Part shown: one piece after another, positions 1 to 8,300 of the stretch | Position numbering within the stretch: position 1 is the stretch's first letter | How the letters are laid out: every line of letters begins with the position of its first letter | NCBI GenBank assembly: GCA_035627615.1 | Contig: DASPLL010000047.1 | Span: forward strand, 1 to 64,000 | Length of the DNA stretch: 64,000 nucleotides | Origin: BRH-c25 sp035627615 | Lineage (GTDB): Bacteria; Bacillota; Clostridia; Lutisporales; Lutisporaceae | Direction: 5' to 3' | Made by a program: the position numbers and the translations under genes | The notes under the pieces: generated by a model | Databases searched by the model: none | What the model was told of the DNA's origin: nothing | What the model saw: the letters and a program-made list of their open reading frames with translations, nothing else

Positions 1-40
1 AGTAGAATGATGCGGCATAACTAAAGTTTGTGGAAGCACT

Positions 41-215
41 GGATTGCTGTGAAATATTATTCGGCAGCCGGAGTTCCGCAACCAGAGCTTCTAAACTCAT
101 TCCGGGCAGCATCAAAACTCGCTTCGCTCAAACACTTGATGCTGCTTTTCCTCCATTTCGTTAAGAAGCTCTAGGTTTATCCACAAGGCTCCTTCACAAT
201 ATTTCACAGCAATCC
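41..215. repeat. Nested inverted-repeat element
   Basis: Three nested inverted repeats are visible. The outer arms (41-58 and 198-215) are an exact 18-base match, the middle arms (84-92 and 164-172) match over 9 bases, and the inner arms (106-115 and 136-145) over 10. The centre contains a CTCGCTTCGCTC motif. The whole could fold into one long interrupted hairpin. It may be a MITE-like element or a structured RNA; no transposase is seen beside it. The family is not recognised. Confidence 0.6.
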
Positions 216-427
216 AAGATCCTGATATACTCTGCAAGCTCTTGTAGTTTGCCAAATACCGACGTGGGGAAGCTATCTCCGACGAACCTTACACTGACCT
301 CGGAACGGAAGCGACCCCTGGTAAAATAACCAGACGGACCTGCAGAGATGGGACCCCCGCCAGTGATTTTGCTGGCTTTGGAAGGTGAGGAGGACATACT
401 TCCCCTACAGTCGGAGTCTTTTACGAA
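216..427. other. Gene-poor stretch downstream of the kinase-like gene
   Basis: No gene I can support. A 67-codon minus-strand frame (194-397) runs from this stretch into the outer arm of the adjacent inverted repeat. Its start has only a weak AGGGG close upstream, and its product matches nothing I recognise. The stretch could be the remainder of the repeat-bearing element, or the 3' tail of the minus-strand transcript from the gene upstream. Confidence 0.4.
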
Positions 428-1033
428 CTATGTCGCATCCTTCTTATCATATTCCTTTTTCTTTTCATTTATATAACGATTTATTTCGTTGTGCCACTGT
501 TTGTAGAGCTTCGGCTTTTCTGTCCTTACTATTTCCATGAAGGCGTCAAGAACTCTGAGCTTATATAGTCCTTTTGACAGATGCCTCGGGAAATTTCTTT
601 TTTTGGAGTAAAATTTCTTAGGGTCTATCACCATCAGATTTCCATCACTCTGAACCATTATATCCTTACACCTTACATCCTGTTTTTTGAAGCCCAGTCT
701 TCTGAATTCTTCCAATAGCTCGGTCAGTTTTAGTGCAAGCTCCCTGTCCAGGCCATTCTTCTTGATATATTTCTTGAGTGGGATTCCATCAACATAATCC
801 CTGATCATGTAATTCCCCATCATACAGTATACCCTGGGGAAATATCTGTTATTTCTGATTTTCCTCAGAATATCATATTCTTTTTTACAGTTCTGGGCTT
901 TGTAGCATATCTTAATCACCTTGCCTTCAGGTAAAAGATATACAACCCCATTATGTCCCTTACCCAAGAACTTACAGTCCAGTAAATTCACATCGAATTT
1001 TTTTATATATTGTTTATATAATCCATCATCCAT
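428..1033 (-). CDS. Small protein-kinase-like protein
   Basis: A 201-residue protein resembling the N-lobe and part of the C-lobe of a eukaryotic-type kinase. A glycine-rich loop (GKGHNGVVY, about residues 24-32) is followed by a lysine-containing strand (VIKIC). Near residue 130 the sequence KKQDVRCKDIMV sits where the HRD catalytic loop would be, and VIDPKKF sits where DFG would be. The replaced HRD and DFG motifs and the short length (a full kinase domain is about 260 residues) suggest a divergent or atypical kinase, perhaps of the RIO/Kdo-kinase-like clostridial group, or a pseudokinase. The ATG is preceded by GGGAGGG at normal spacing. Highly basic C-terminus. The substrate is unknown; it stands alone on the minus strand. 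Confidence 0.6.
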   Translation of the reverse strand: MDDGLYKQYIKKFDVNLLDCKFLGKGHNGVVYLLPEGKVIKICYKAQNCKKEYDILRKIRNNRYFPRVYCMMGNYMIRDYVDGIPLKKYIKKNGLDRELALKLTELLEEFRRLGFKKQDVRCKDIMVQSDGNLMVIDPKKFYSKKRNFPRHLSKGLYKLRVLDAFMEIVRTEKPKLYKQWHNEINRYINEKKKEYDKKDAT

Positions 1034-1075
1034 GTTAACCCTCCCGGATACTGATGATTTGTAAGCAGCAGCAAG

Positions 1076-1183
1076 CTAGTGATTATTAATACAACAACTT
1101 TCTTGTCTTTCATAGTGTTAATAATCACAACATTGATTCAGTGCCTCACATGCTCAAGAAGGGATATACGTTACGAGGCACTA
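1076..1183 (+). repeat. 108-bp two-hairpin repeat, copy 1
   Basis: Aligns without gaps to 11003-11110 with 7 differences in 108 bases. It holds two inverted repeats. Stem 1 is GTGATTATTAATAC paired with GTGTTAATAATCAC, including one G-U type pair. Stem 2 is AGTGCCTC paired with GAGGCACT. Copy 1 lies in the spacer before the DUF346 protein gene, in the same orientation as that gene. It could be a MITE or REP-like element or a conserved RNA leader. The rest of the 1034-1308 spacer shows only a short imperfect direct repeat containing GCGCCATTTA (near 1207 and 1257). Confidence 0.75.
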
Positions 1184-1308
1184 TGATACACACAATTCCA
1201 TAGTATGCGCCATTTATATACATTGAAGCTTTATTCATAAATTTTTATAACACAATAGGCGCCATTTACATATTATGTAATGATTCGTTCAGGAGAAAGG
1301 AGATAAAA

Positions 1309-2637
1309 ATGAAGTATAGTAACAATCCCTACATGTGCCCTATGAATCCGTCCTATATTTGTCCCTTCTACAATCAGGCAGATGAGAAAAAGCATTATGA
1401 TTTTTACGGTGAAGATATTTATGAAGATATATATGAGGATATATATGAGGATATATATGAGAAAGAGGAGTATGATGAGGACGATTACGAGGGAATGAGG
1501 CAGAGACCGCAAAATGTGAACAGTATAATGGCTCTTATCAACCGGAGGTTTGCAGGCTATTACACAGAGCTTGAACGCTATGGATTACGCCGTGCAGATA
1601 TCCGGAATATCTTCAGAACCGCAGTAAGCTATGTACTTAGAAATGAAGACAATTATACCGGCACAACAGAGCAGAGAGTAAATGCAATTCTGAATGATCT
1701 GCGCAGGGATAATCCGTATGCATTTACCTTACTGAGAAGGCGTGGAGTCCCAAATGCCCGCATAAATCAAATTATAAGGGATATCATACGCTTTACTCTG
1801 GAATATATACAGGTGGATACAGGAGTCGGTTGGAGTCAATGGGAGGATCTTGGCGGCATACTGACTTCAGCGCCGGCAGTTGCATCCTGGCAGCCAAACC
1901 GTCTGGATGTATTCGCCAGGGGACAGAATCAGGCATTATGGCATAAGTACTGGAACGGCGCCATCTGGAGTGAGTGGGAGGATCTTGGCGGAGTGCTGAC
2001 CTCTGGGCCGGCTGCAGTATCCTGGGGGCCCAACAGGATAGACGTATTCGGAAGAGGGCAGAATCAGGCATTATGGCATAAATACTGGGATGGAACCAGG
2101 TGGAGCGCATGGGAGGATCTTGGGGGCATATTGACCTCCGAGCCGGCAGTCGCATCCTGGCAGTCAAACCGTCTGGATGTATTCGCCAGGGGACAGAATC
2201 AGGCATTATGGCATAAGTACTGGAACGGCGCCATCTGGAGCGAGTGGGAGGACCTTGGCGGAGCGCTGACCTCAGCGCCGGCTGCAGTATCCTGGGGGAC
2301 TAATAGAATAGATGTATTCGGAAGAGGGCAGAACCAATCCTTATGGCATAAATACTGGGATGGGACCAGGTGGAGTGATTGGGAGGACCTTGGAGGAGAC
2401 CGGATTGCTTCTGCACCGGCAGCGGCATCTACAGCAATTAATCGTCTGGAGGTATTCGCAAGAGGTCAGAGAAACGACCTTCTTTTCAGAACCTGGAACG
2501 GAACCCGGTGGAGCGGCTGGCAATCTCTTGGAGGTGTAATTACCTCTGCACCTGCAGCGGAATCCTGGGGAGGCACCCGTCTGGATGCGTTTGCCAGGGG
2601 ACAGAACGACCACCTCTGGCATATCTGGAGGACATAA
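1309..2637 (+). CDS. DUF346/PLL-type repeat (beta-propeller-like lectin) protein
   Basis: A 442-residue protein. The N-terminus is Cys/Pro/Tyr-rich with no clear signal peptide. Around residues 37-53 is a run of YEDI tetrapeptides encoded by a short tandem DNA repeat (about 1411-1460), then an acidic stretch. Residues about 70-165 look helical. From about residue 168 there are six repeats of 45-47 residues with the pattern WxxWEDLGG..LTSxPA..SW..NRxDVFxRGQ..ALWHKYW.G. This is the DUF346 repeat of PLL/photopexin-like sugar-binding propellers. Repeats 1-2 and 3-4 are nearly identical at DNA level with a 270-bp period, so the array grew recently by duplication. A good ribosome-binding site (AGAAAGGAG) precedes the ATG. 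Inferred role: carbohydrate or surface (possibly spore-surface) binding. Confidence 0.75.
   Translation: MKYSNNPYMCPMNPSYICPFYNQADEKKHYDFYGEDIYEDIYEDIYEDIYEKEEYDEDDYEGMRQRPQNVNSIMALINRRFAGYYTELERYGLRRADIRNIFRTAVSYVLRNEDNYTGTTEQRVNAILNDLRRDNPYAFTLLRRRGVPNARINQIIRDIIRFTLEYIQVDTGVGWSQWEDLGGILTSAPAVASWQPNRLDVFARGQNQALWHKYWNGAIWSEWEDLGGVLTSGPAAVSWGPNRIDVFGRGQNQALWHKYWDGTRWSAWEDLGGILTSEPAVASWQSNRLDVFARGQNQALWHKYWNGAIWSEWEDLGGALTSAPAAVSWGTNRIDVFGRGQNQSLWHKYWDGTRWSDWEDLGGDRIASAPAAASTAINRLEVFARGQRNDLLFRTWNGTRWSGWQSLGGVITSAPAAESWGGTRLDAFARGQNDHLWHIWRT
1840..2390 (+). repeat. Intragenic tandem duplication, about 270-bp period
   Basis: Within the DUF346 protein gene, the segment holding repeats 1-2 recurs 270 bases later as repeats 3-4. 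For example, about 70 bases starting at 1901 recur identically from 2171. This shows recent expansion by unequal recombination or slippage, and it makes the gene prone to length variation between strains. Confidence 0.8.
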
Positions 2638-2703
2638 ACCGGCAGCCTGCTGCAGATTATTTCATTGGCTTCCTTGAGATTGAAAAGTAGATAGAAATTT
2701 TTG

Positions 2704-2733
2704 CATCGTATTAATATAATACGATGTTTTTTT
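2704..2733 (+). terminator. Intrinsic terminator after DUF346 gene
   Basis: Ten-base stem CATCGTATTA/TAATACGATG with a three-base loop, followed by seven T residues. Confidence 0.85.
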
Positions 2734-2881
2734 GCAAATTCAGGAAAGAAATTTTCAAAATGTGCAGGAATTTGTCAAAAAGTGTAGTAATATGTAATAA
2801 AACTAAGAAAGGCTATTAAAACATGATGTTAAAGTAAATTATATTCCAGAGTCCTATCAAAATACATAAGGGGGGAAACAT

Positions 2882-4876
2882 ATGAAATCCGTAAGAACCA
2901 GGTTGATCATATTCTTCAGTGTCGTATTAATTGTATTGTGTGCAGTCCTTGGTTATGCCGCAAATGACAAGGCAACTGAAGCAGTGACTCTTGAGGGTGA
3001 GCATTCTCTGGAAATAGCCTCCCAGGAGGCATCAATGATTGTACGCAGTTATATGGATCAGAAGATTATATTTATGGAAGCCATTGCTGCAAGAAGAATC
3101 ATTGATGATGATACTCCATGGGAGGAAAAGGTTGCCAGTCTGCAGAAGGAAGCTGAAAGATACGGCTATGAAACTTTTTCAATAGCTGATTTGAGCGGAA
3201 ATGCTACAAGACTGGTAGGGGATCCGGTAAATGTTGCAGACAGAGCTTACTTCAAACTGGCAGCAAGCGGAAAGTCAAATGTTTCGGATGTATTGATAAG
3301 TAAAGCTACCGGAAAGCCTTCCATAATTGTTGCAGTACCGATCATCAGGAATGATGCTGTAACCGGCGTGCTGTACGGAGTCGCCGACAGTACAGAGATC
3401 TCAAATATAACCAACCAGATAAAGGTTGGGGATACCGGCTATTCATATATTGCGAACAAGAGCGGGGCATTGATGGCACACCCAAATAAAGACTATGTAC
3501 TGACTCAATACAACCCTGTTGAAGATGCGAAAAACAAGCCGGAGCTTAAAGATCTCGCAGATATCATGTCAAATAGGATGGCAAAAGGGGAGACAGGCAT
3601 TTCCCATTATTATTTTGAAGGTAGTAACAGGATAATGGCTTATGCACCTATTCCCGATACTGAATGGAGTGTCGCTGTAGCAATGCAGGAAAGTGAATTG
3701 TTTGAGCATATTAAAGAATTGAACATGTGGATACTGATTATATCAGCAGCTGCAATATTGCTTGGAATTGCAGCCACATATGTAATCAGTGTATACATAT
3801 CGAAGCCTATATTGGTAGCAAGTGCCTATGCAGAGAGAATAGCCCGGCTGGATATTACCCAGGATGTTCCTGCAGCTATGAAGAAGAGAAAGGATGAGTT
3901 GGGTGTTCTGGCGAATTCCTTCCAGCTTGTCACCGACAGCCTCAGGAGCTTTATCAAAGGAATCTCAGACGCTTCACAGCAGGTGGCGTCCTCTTCTGAG
4001 GAACTGACTGCCACAAGCCAGCAGGCGGCGACATCTGCCGAAGAGGTAGCAAGAACAATAGAAGAGATGGCAAAGGGTACGAGTGACCAGGCAAGGGATA
4101 CTGAGGTAGGCTCGGTAAAGGTCAATGAAATAGGACAGATGATAGTAGAGGAAGAGCTTCAAAGGCAAGTGCTGATCAAAGCGGCACAAGAGGTAGACAG
4201 GCTTAAGGATGAGGGCTTCCAGACACTCAATGACCTTGTGGAGAAAACTGAAGCAAGCAGCAAGGCCTCTAAAGAGATTTACAGTGTAGTGTTAAACACC
4301 AGCGACAGTGCGAAAAAAATAGAGAATGCAAGCCAGATGATAAGAAGCATAGCAGAGCAGACCAACCTGCTTGCATTAAACGCAGCAATAGAGGCAGCAA
4401 GGGCAGGAGAAGCAGGAAGAGGCTTTGCGGTTGTTGCCGATGAAATACGGAAACTGGCTGAAGATTCAAATAAGTTTACTAAAGAGATTGAGGAGATAGT
4501 GAAGGAACTGACAGACAAGACCAACAGCGCAGTGAACACTCTGCAGGGATCAGCAACGTTGGTGTCTGCTCAGACTCAAGGTGTCGAAGTAACAAAGACA
4601 AAGTTCATAGGGATTTCTGAGGCAATTGAAAAGACAAAAGAGGCTATGGGACAGTTGAATCAAACCGGAGAGGCCATGAGCGTGAAGAAGGATGAAATAA
4701 TTGACATAATCCAGAGCCTGTCCGCTCTCTCGGAAGAGAATGCAGCAGGTGCAGAGGAAGTGTCGGCATCAGTGGAAGAACAGACATCATCAATGGAACA
4801 GATAGCAGGAGCCAGTGAAGAATTGGCGAAGCTGGCTGAAGAGATGCAAAGAAGTATAGCGAAATTTAAATTCTAA
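2882..4876 (+). CDS. Methyl-accepting chemotaxis protein
   Basis: A 664-residue membrane chemoreceptor. Order of parts: transmembrane helix (about 8-27), extracellular dCACHE-type sensor (about 35-275, with WSVAVAMQESEL near its end), second transmembrane helix (about 281-302), HAMP linker, then the long cytoplasmic coiled-coil signalling domain. The conserved hairpin tip is visible as IAEQTNLLALNAAIEAARAGE followed by GRGFAVVADEIRKLAE. It binds a small-molecule ligand outside the cell and controls CheA/CheW. No chemotaxis genes lie beside it, so it is a stand-alone receptor; the ligand cannot be read from sequence. GGGGGG precedes the ATG. A hairpin terminator follows. Confidence 0.95.
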   Translation: MKSVRTRLIIFFSVVLIVLCAVLGYAANDKATEAVTLEGEHSLEIASQEASMIVRSYMDQKIIFMEAIAARRIIDDDTPWEEKVASLQKEAERYGYETFSIADLSGNATRLVGDPVNVADRAYFKLAASGKSNVSDVLISKATGKPSIIVAVPIIRNDAVTGVLYGVADSTEISNITNQIKVGDTGYSYIANKSGALMAHPNKDYVLTQYNPVEDAKNKPELKDLADIMSNRMAKGETGISHYYFEGSNRIMAYAPIPDTEWSVAVAMQESELFEHIKELNMWILIISAAAILLGIAATYVISVYISKPILVASAYAERIARLDITQDVPAAMKKRKDELGVLANSFQLVTDSLRSFIKGISDASQQVASSSEELTATSQQAATSAEEVARTIEEMAKGTSDQARDTEVGSVKVNEIGQMIVEEELQRQVLIKAAQEVDRLKDEGFQTLNDLVEKTEASSKASKEIYSVVLNTSDSAKKIENASQMIRSIAEQTNLLALNAAIEAARAGEAGRGFAVVADEIRKLAEDSNKFTKEIEEIVKELTDKTNSAVNTLQGSATLVSAQTQGVEVTKTKFIGISEAIEKTKEAMGQLNQTGEAMSVKKDEIIDIIQSLSALSEENAAGAEEVSASVEEQTSSMEQIAGASEELAKLAEEMQRSIAKFKF

Positions 4877-4882
4877 AGTATC

Positions 4883-4922
4883 GGAAAAAGGCATCGCATT
4901 TAAATGTGCGGTGCCTTTTTCC
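4883..4922 (+). terminator. Intrinsic terminator after chemoreceptor gene
   Basis: GGAAAAAGGCA pairs with TGCCTTTTTCC. The right arm contains the T run, and the left A run lets it work in both directions. Confidence 0.85.
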
Positions 4923-5000
4923 TGATGTAAGCCAATTAAAATTAATGATATAATAAAATTAGACTATCTTTAAAATGTAATTATTATGGAAGGTGTTATT

Positions 5001-6494
5001 ATGAGTGACGTATTGAATATTATAAAAGACAATACCCAGACCTATGAACAGAAGCTGGTGAGTTTGGCACGGGCAGCAGAGAACACACTGGAGGTGCTTG
5101 ACGTCCCGGGAGAAGTGAAGGAGTACATGAGGGAAGGTATAATATGCGATCTGAATGAGGGAAATGCACCGTACAGGCCCCGCTACATAGTACCTGATTA
5201 TGAAAGGTTCATGAAGCAGGGCAGTGAATTCCTCAGACTTAAGCCTGCAGAGGACATCTGGGAAGCGACCAACAACCTGCTTATATTTTACAGACATGTG
5301 CCTTCTATTACCACGATGCCTGTATATGTTGGAAACCTTGATACCCTGCTGGAGCCTTATATTAAGGATGAAGAGGTGGCATACAAGGCTATCAGATTGT
5401 TTCTTATGCACTTGGACCGTACAATAACAGATTCATTTTGTCATGCCAATATAGGCCCGATGCCGACAAAAGCGGGCAGGCTCATTTTAAAGGCAGAAAG
5501 AGAGCTTCAGGATGCTGTGCCTAATCTGACGATCAAGTACAGCAAGCAGACTCCCGATGAATTTGCGTTGGAAGCGGTGCGCACAGCCCTTGTTTCTGCA
5601 AAACCCAGCTTCGCAAACCATGAAATGTTTATACAGGATCTCGGAAACAACTATTCGATAGCCAGCTGCTACAATGGTCTCCTCATAGGCGGAGGGAGCT
5701 TTACACTGGTAAGGCTTGTGCTGGCAAGACTGGCCGCAAAAGCTGAAAATGCGGAGCATTTCCTGGCAGAAGTACTTCCCGGGGCTGTTTCCGGAATGGC
5801 TGGATTCATGGACCAGCGGATAAAATTCATTATGGAGGAAAGTGGTTTCTTTGAAAGCAGTTTTCTGGTAAAAGAACGGCTGCTATATAAGGACAGGTTT
5901 ACCGCCATGTTTGGGATGGTGGGCCTTGCGGAATGTGTCAATCAATTGCTTGGAGCCCGGGAGTATAAGGAAAGATTCGGCCATAATGAAGAGGCCAATA
6001 AGCTTGGGCTCAGGATAATTGAGAAAATGCATCAGCTGGTATCGGAGCATTACAATAAATACTGCAAAGCAACAGATAATCATTTTCTGCTCCATGCACA
6101 GGTTGGAATAGACAGTGATCTGGGGATCAGTCCGGGCTGCCGTATTCCAATAGGGGAAGAGCCGCCGCTCCATGAGCATCTGTTGCAAAGCGCGCCCTTC
6201 CATAAATATTTTCCATCAGGTATTGGAGATGTGTTCAGCTTTGATGAAACTGTGAAAAATAACCCCAGTTATTTGCTGGATATAATAAAAGGTGGATTTA
6301 CAGCAGGTCTAAGGTATATTTCCTTTTATGCATCAGACAGCGATCTGATAAGAATAACCGGGTATCTTGTGAAGAGATCAGATATAGAAAGGCTTCAAAA
6401 AGGTGAACAGGCCTTGCATGATACTGTGGCATTGGGCCTCGGAGCAGTAAAGAATTCCAGAATTCTCGAAAGAAAGGTCAGACATAATGAATAA
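5001..6494 (+). CDS. YjjI-family glycyl radical enzyme
   Basis: A 497-residue member of the YjjI (DUF3029) family of glycyl radical enzymes, whose reaction is not established. The C-terminal glycyl radical motif is visible as RITGYL, with the radical glycine at about residue 454. A conserved SCYNG places a candidate thiyl-radical cysteine at about residue 223. The length fits the family (about 500) and is much shorter than pyruvate formate-lyase. The start was chosen at 5001 because GGAAGGTG precedes it, rather than the ATG at 4986, which lies inside that site. The next gene, its activating enzyme, overlaps the stop codon, so the two are co-translated. The radical glycine is oxygen-sensitive, fitting a strict anaerobe. 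Confidence 0.9.
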   Translation: MSDVLNIIKDNTQTYEQKLVSLARAAENTLEVLDVPGEVKEYMREGIICDLNEGNAPYRPRYIVPDYERFMKQGSEFLRLKPAEDIWEATNNLLIFYRHVPSITTMPVYVGNLDTLLEPYIKDEEVAYKAIRLFLMHLDRTITDSFCHANIGPMPTKAGRLILKAERELQDAVPNLTIKYSKQTPDEFALEAVRTALVSAKPSFANHEMFIQDLGNNYSIASCYNGLLIGGGSFTLVRLVLARLAAKAENAEHFLAEVLPGAVSGMAGFMDQRIKFIMEESGFFESSFLVKERLLYKDRFTAMFGMVGLAECVNQLLGAREYKERFGHNEEANKLGLRIIEKMHQLVSEHYNKYCKATDNHFLLHAQVGIDSDLGISPGCRIPIGEEPPLHEHLLQSAPFHKYFPSGIGDVFSFDETVKNNPSYLLDIIKGGFTAGLRYISFYASDSDLIRITGYLVKRSDIERLQKGEQALHDTVALGLGAVKNSRILERKVRHNE

Positions 6495-7323
6495 GGCTCT
6501 TGTGAACAGGATACTGCCTTTCAGCTCGGTAGATGGTCCCGGAAACCGTGCGGTAGTATTTTTCCAGGGCTGCAATTTTAATTGCAGGTACTGCCATAAT
6601 CCGGAAACAATGAACCGCTGCTCGGACTGCGGCTTGTGTATACCGGTATGCCCGTCGGGGGCATTAAGCAGCAGGGACGGCAGGATTGTCTGGAATCCCG
6701 CAAGCTGCATGGGCTGTGATGCCTGCCTTGTCGAATGCCGGAGTAAGAGCAGTCCCAAGGCGGTTTTCATGACTGCAGGAGAGATAATGAAGGTTATCGG
6801 CAAAGTAAGGCCGTTTATTTCAGGTATTACTGTCTCAGGAGGCGAGTGTACCCTGCAGAAGGACTTTCTTGCTGAGTTGTTTGAGGAGGCGCACAAGGCA
6901 GGACTCACAGCCTTTGCTGACACTAACGGCAGTATTGATTTCTCGAGGGAGAGAATGCTGACAGATGCTTTGGATAAAGTAATGCTTGATATAAAGTCCT
7001 TTGATGAGGAAGAACACATAATGCTGACAGGCATGTCCAACAGCGTCGTGCTTAAGAATGCAGTATATCTGGCAAAGCTGAACAAATTATATGAGGTGAG
7101 GACTGTGATCGTTCCGGAACTCCTTGATAACCGGCGCAATGTAGCTGAAATAAGCAGAATGCTTGCAGAGCTGAATCCCAATATACGGTATAAGCTGATA
7201 AAATTCAGGCCGGTAGGTGTTCCGGAGGATATGAAAAAAACCCCTGTGCCTTCGGATGAATTGATGGAGGAGCTTAAGAATTCCGCAGTGGAAAAGGGCT
7301 GTAAAGAAATAATAGTAGTATGA
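6487..7323 (+). CDS. YjjW-family glycyl radical enzyme activase (radical SAM)
   Basis: A 278-residue activating enzyme. The radical SAM motif CNFNCRYC (about residues 30-37) binds the 4Fe-4S cluster that cleaves S-adenosylmethionine. It is followed by a ferredoxin-like insert with two cysteine sets (CSDCGLCIPVCP and CMGCDACLVEC), as in other glycyl radical activases with auxiliary clusters. It abstracts hydrogen from the radical glycine of the upstream YjjI protein. The ATG overlaps the upstream stop by eight bases, which supports translational coupling. The C-terminal barrel has the usual GGECTLQ motif. Confidence 0.92.
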   Translation: MNKALVNRILPFSSVDGPGNRAVVFFQGCNFNCRYCHNPETMNRCSDCGLCIPVCPSGALSSRDGRIVWNPASCMGCDACLVECRSKSSPKAVFMTAGEIMKVIGKVRPFISGITVSGGECTLQKDFLAELFEEAHKAGLTAFADTNGSIDFSRERMLTDALDKVMLDIKSFDEEEHIMLTGMSNSVVLKNAVYLAKLNKLYEVRTVIVPELLDNRRNVAEISRMLAELNPNIRYKLIKFRPVGVPEDMKKTPVPSDELMEELKNSAVEKGCKEIIVV

Positions 7324-7414
7324 TTTGTAATGAATATTTAACATAATTTTCATATCACCTTAACCGGACATATGCTATTATATGATAGTATGATATATGA
7401 AAGGAGGTGAAATA

Positions 7415-8266
7415 ATGAGTTATTTGGTAGATTATCATGTACATTCCACACATTCAACAGACGGACACAATACAATAATGGAACTATGTGAAAGCGCAGT
7501 GGAAAATGGGCTGCGGGAAATAGCCGTGACAGATCACTTTGAACCAAGCATTAAGGATGAGTACTGTTTATCATATGATCAGAAAGGATACTGGTCGGAT
7601 ATAACAAAAGCTGGACGGGCATTTAAGGGCAGGCTGCAGATAAAGCTGGGAGTTGAATTAGGTCAGCCTCATTTATTCCCAAAAGCATCTGAAGCGATAC
7701 TTTCAGATTTCCCCTATGATTATGTAATTGCTTCCGCACACAAGCTTCCAGCAGGTATGGACGTTTCTGAAATTGACTACACGCATATAAGCGGGGAAGA
7801 AGTATGCAGCATGTATTTGAAGCAGCTTTCAGAGCTTGTGAATTGGAACAACTTTGACTGTGTAGGACATCTGGACCTGATCAAAAGGTATAGTGCGGTT
7901 GTATACAGGAAGAATATTACCTTAACCTGCCAGTATGAGCTTTTGAAAGAAGTACTCCAGCTAATAGCAGCCAGCGGGAAGGGTATAGAGATAAATACTT
8001 CCGGTCTCAGGCAGACTCCGAAGGAAACAATGCCGGGTCTGGATGTGCTGAAGCTGTATAAGAAGCATGGAGGAGAGGTACTCACTATTGGTTCTGATGC
8101 ACATTCTGCAAAGGATGTGGGCAAGGGCCTTGGAGAAGCAGTGGAACTGGCAGAAGAAGCAGGCTTCAGGTTCATTACGGTATTCAATGGCAGAAAGCCT
8201 GAATGGGTTCGAATAACAGAAAGAAAAAACACCTTGAGCAGCGAAAAATGGATTAGCACTAGATAA
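7415..8266 (+). CDS. PHP-family phosphatase, probable histidinol-phosphatase
   Basis: A 283-residue PHP-domain metallo-phosphoesterase. Metal-binding motifs in order: DYHVHSTHSTDG near the N-terminus, VTDHFE, GHLDLIKRY, and GSDAHSAKDVG near the C-terminus. These match the HisJ/HisK-type histidinol-phosphatase branch, which makes histidinol from histidinol phosphate. No other his genes are near, so the assignment within the PHP family is inference. The start at 7415 follows a very strong AAAGGAGGTG; the in-frame ATG at 7397 lies upstream of that site. A terminator hairpin begins within the last codons. Confidence 0.8.
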   Translation: MSYLVDYHVHSTHSTDGHNTIMELCESAVENGLREIAVTDHFEPSIKDEYCLSYDQKGYWSDITKAGRAFKGRLQIKLGVELGQPHLFPKASEAILSDFPYDYVIASAHKLPAGMDVSEIDYTHISGEEVCSMYLKQLSELVNWNNFDCVGHLDLIKRYSAVVYRKNITLTCQYELLKEVLQLIAASGKGIEINTSGLRQTPKETMPGLDVLKLYKKHGGEVLTIGSDAHSAKDVGKGLGEAVELAEEAGFRFITVFNGRKPEWVRITERKNTLSSEKWISTR

Positions 8267-8293
8267 GAGACAGCTGTTCAGGTGTTTTTTTAT
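8227..8293 (+). terminator. Terminator overlapping the 3' end of the PHP gene
   Basis: AAACACC...GCAGC at 8227-8242 pairs with GCTG...GGTGTTT at 8273-8287 (one bulge), followed by T residues. It also stands at the convergent end of the FtsH-like gene. Confidence 0.6.
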
Positions 8294-8300
8294 TTTCTAT

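Noticed and set aside
194..397. 67-codon minus-strand frame at the window start
   Set aside because: Weak ribosome-binding site, no recognisable family, and its end runs into the arm of an inverted repeat.
1411..1460. Possible CRISPR or VNTR array outside genes
   Set aside because: The short repeats are in frame and encode the YEDI run of the DUF346 protein; there are no spacers.
1793..2206. 137-codon minus-strand frame
   Set aside because: It is antisense to the repeated DUF346 gene; its own repeats simply mirror the DNA repeat.
6378..7181. 267-codon minus-strand frame
   Set aside because: It lies opposite yjjI/yjjW, has low-complexity Ser/Leu-rich composition and no domain.
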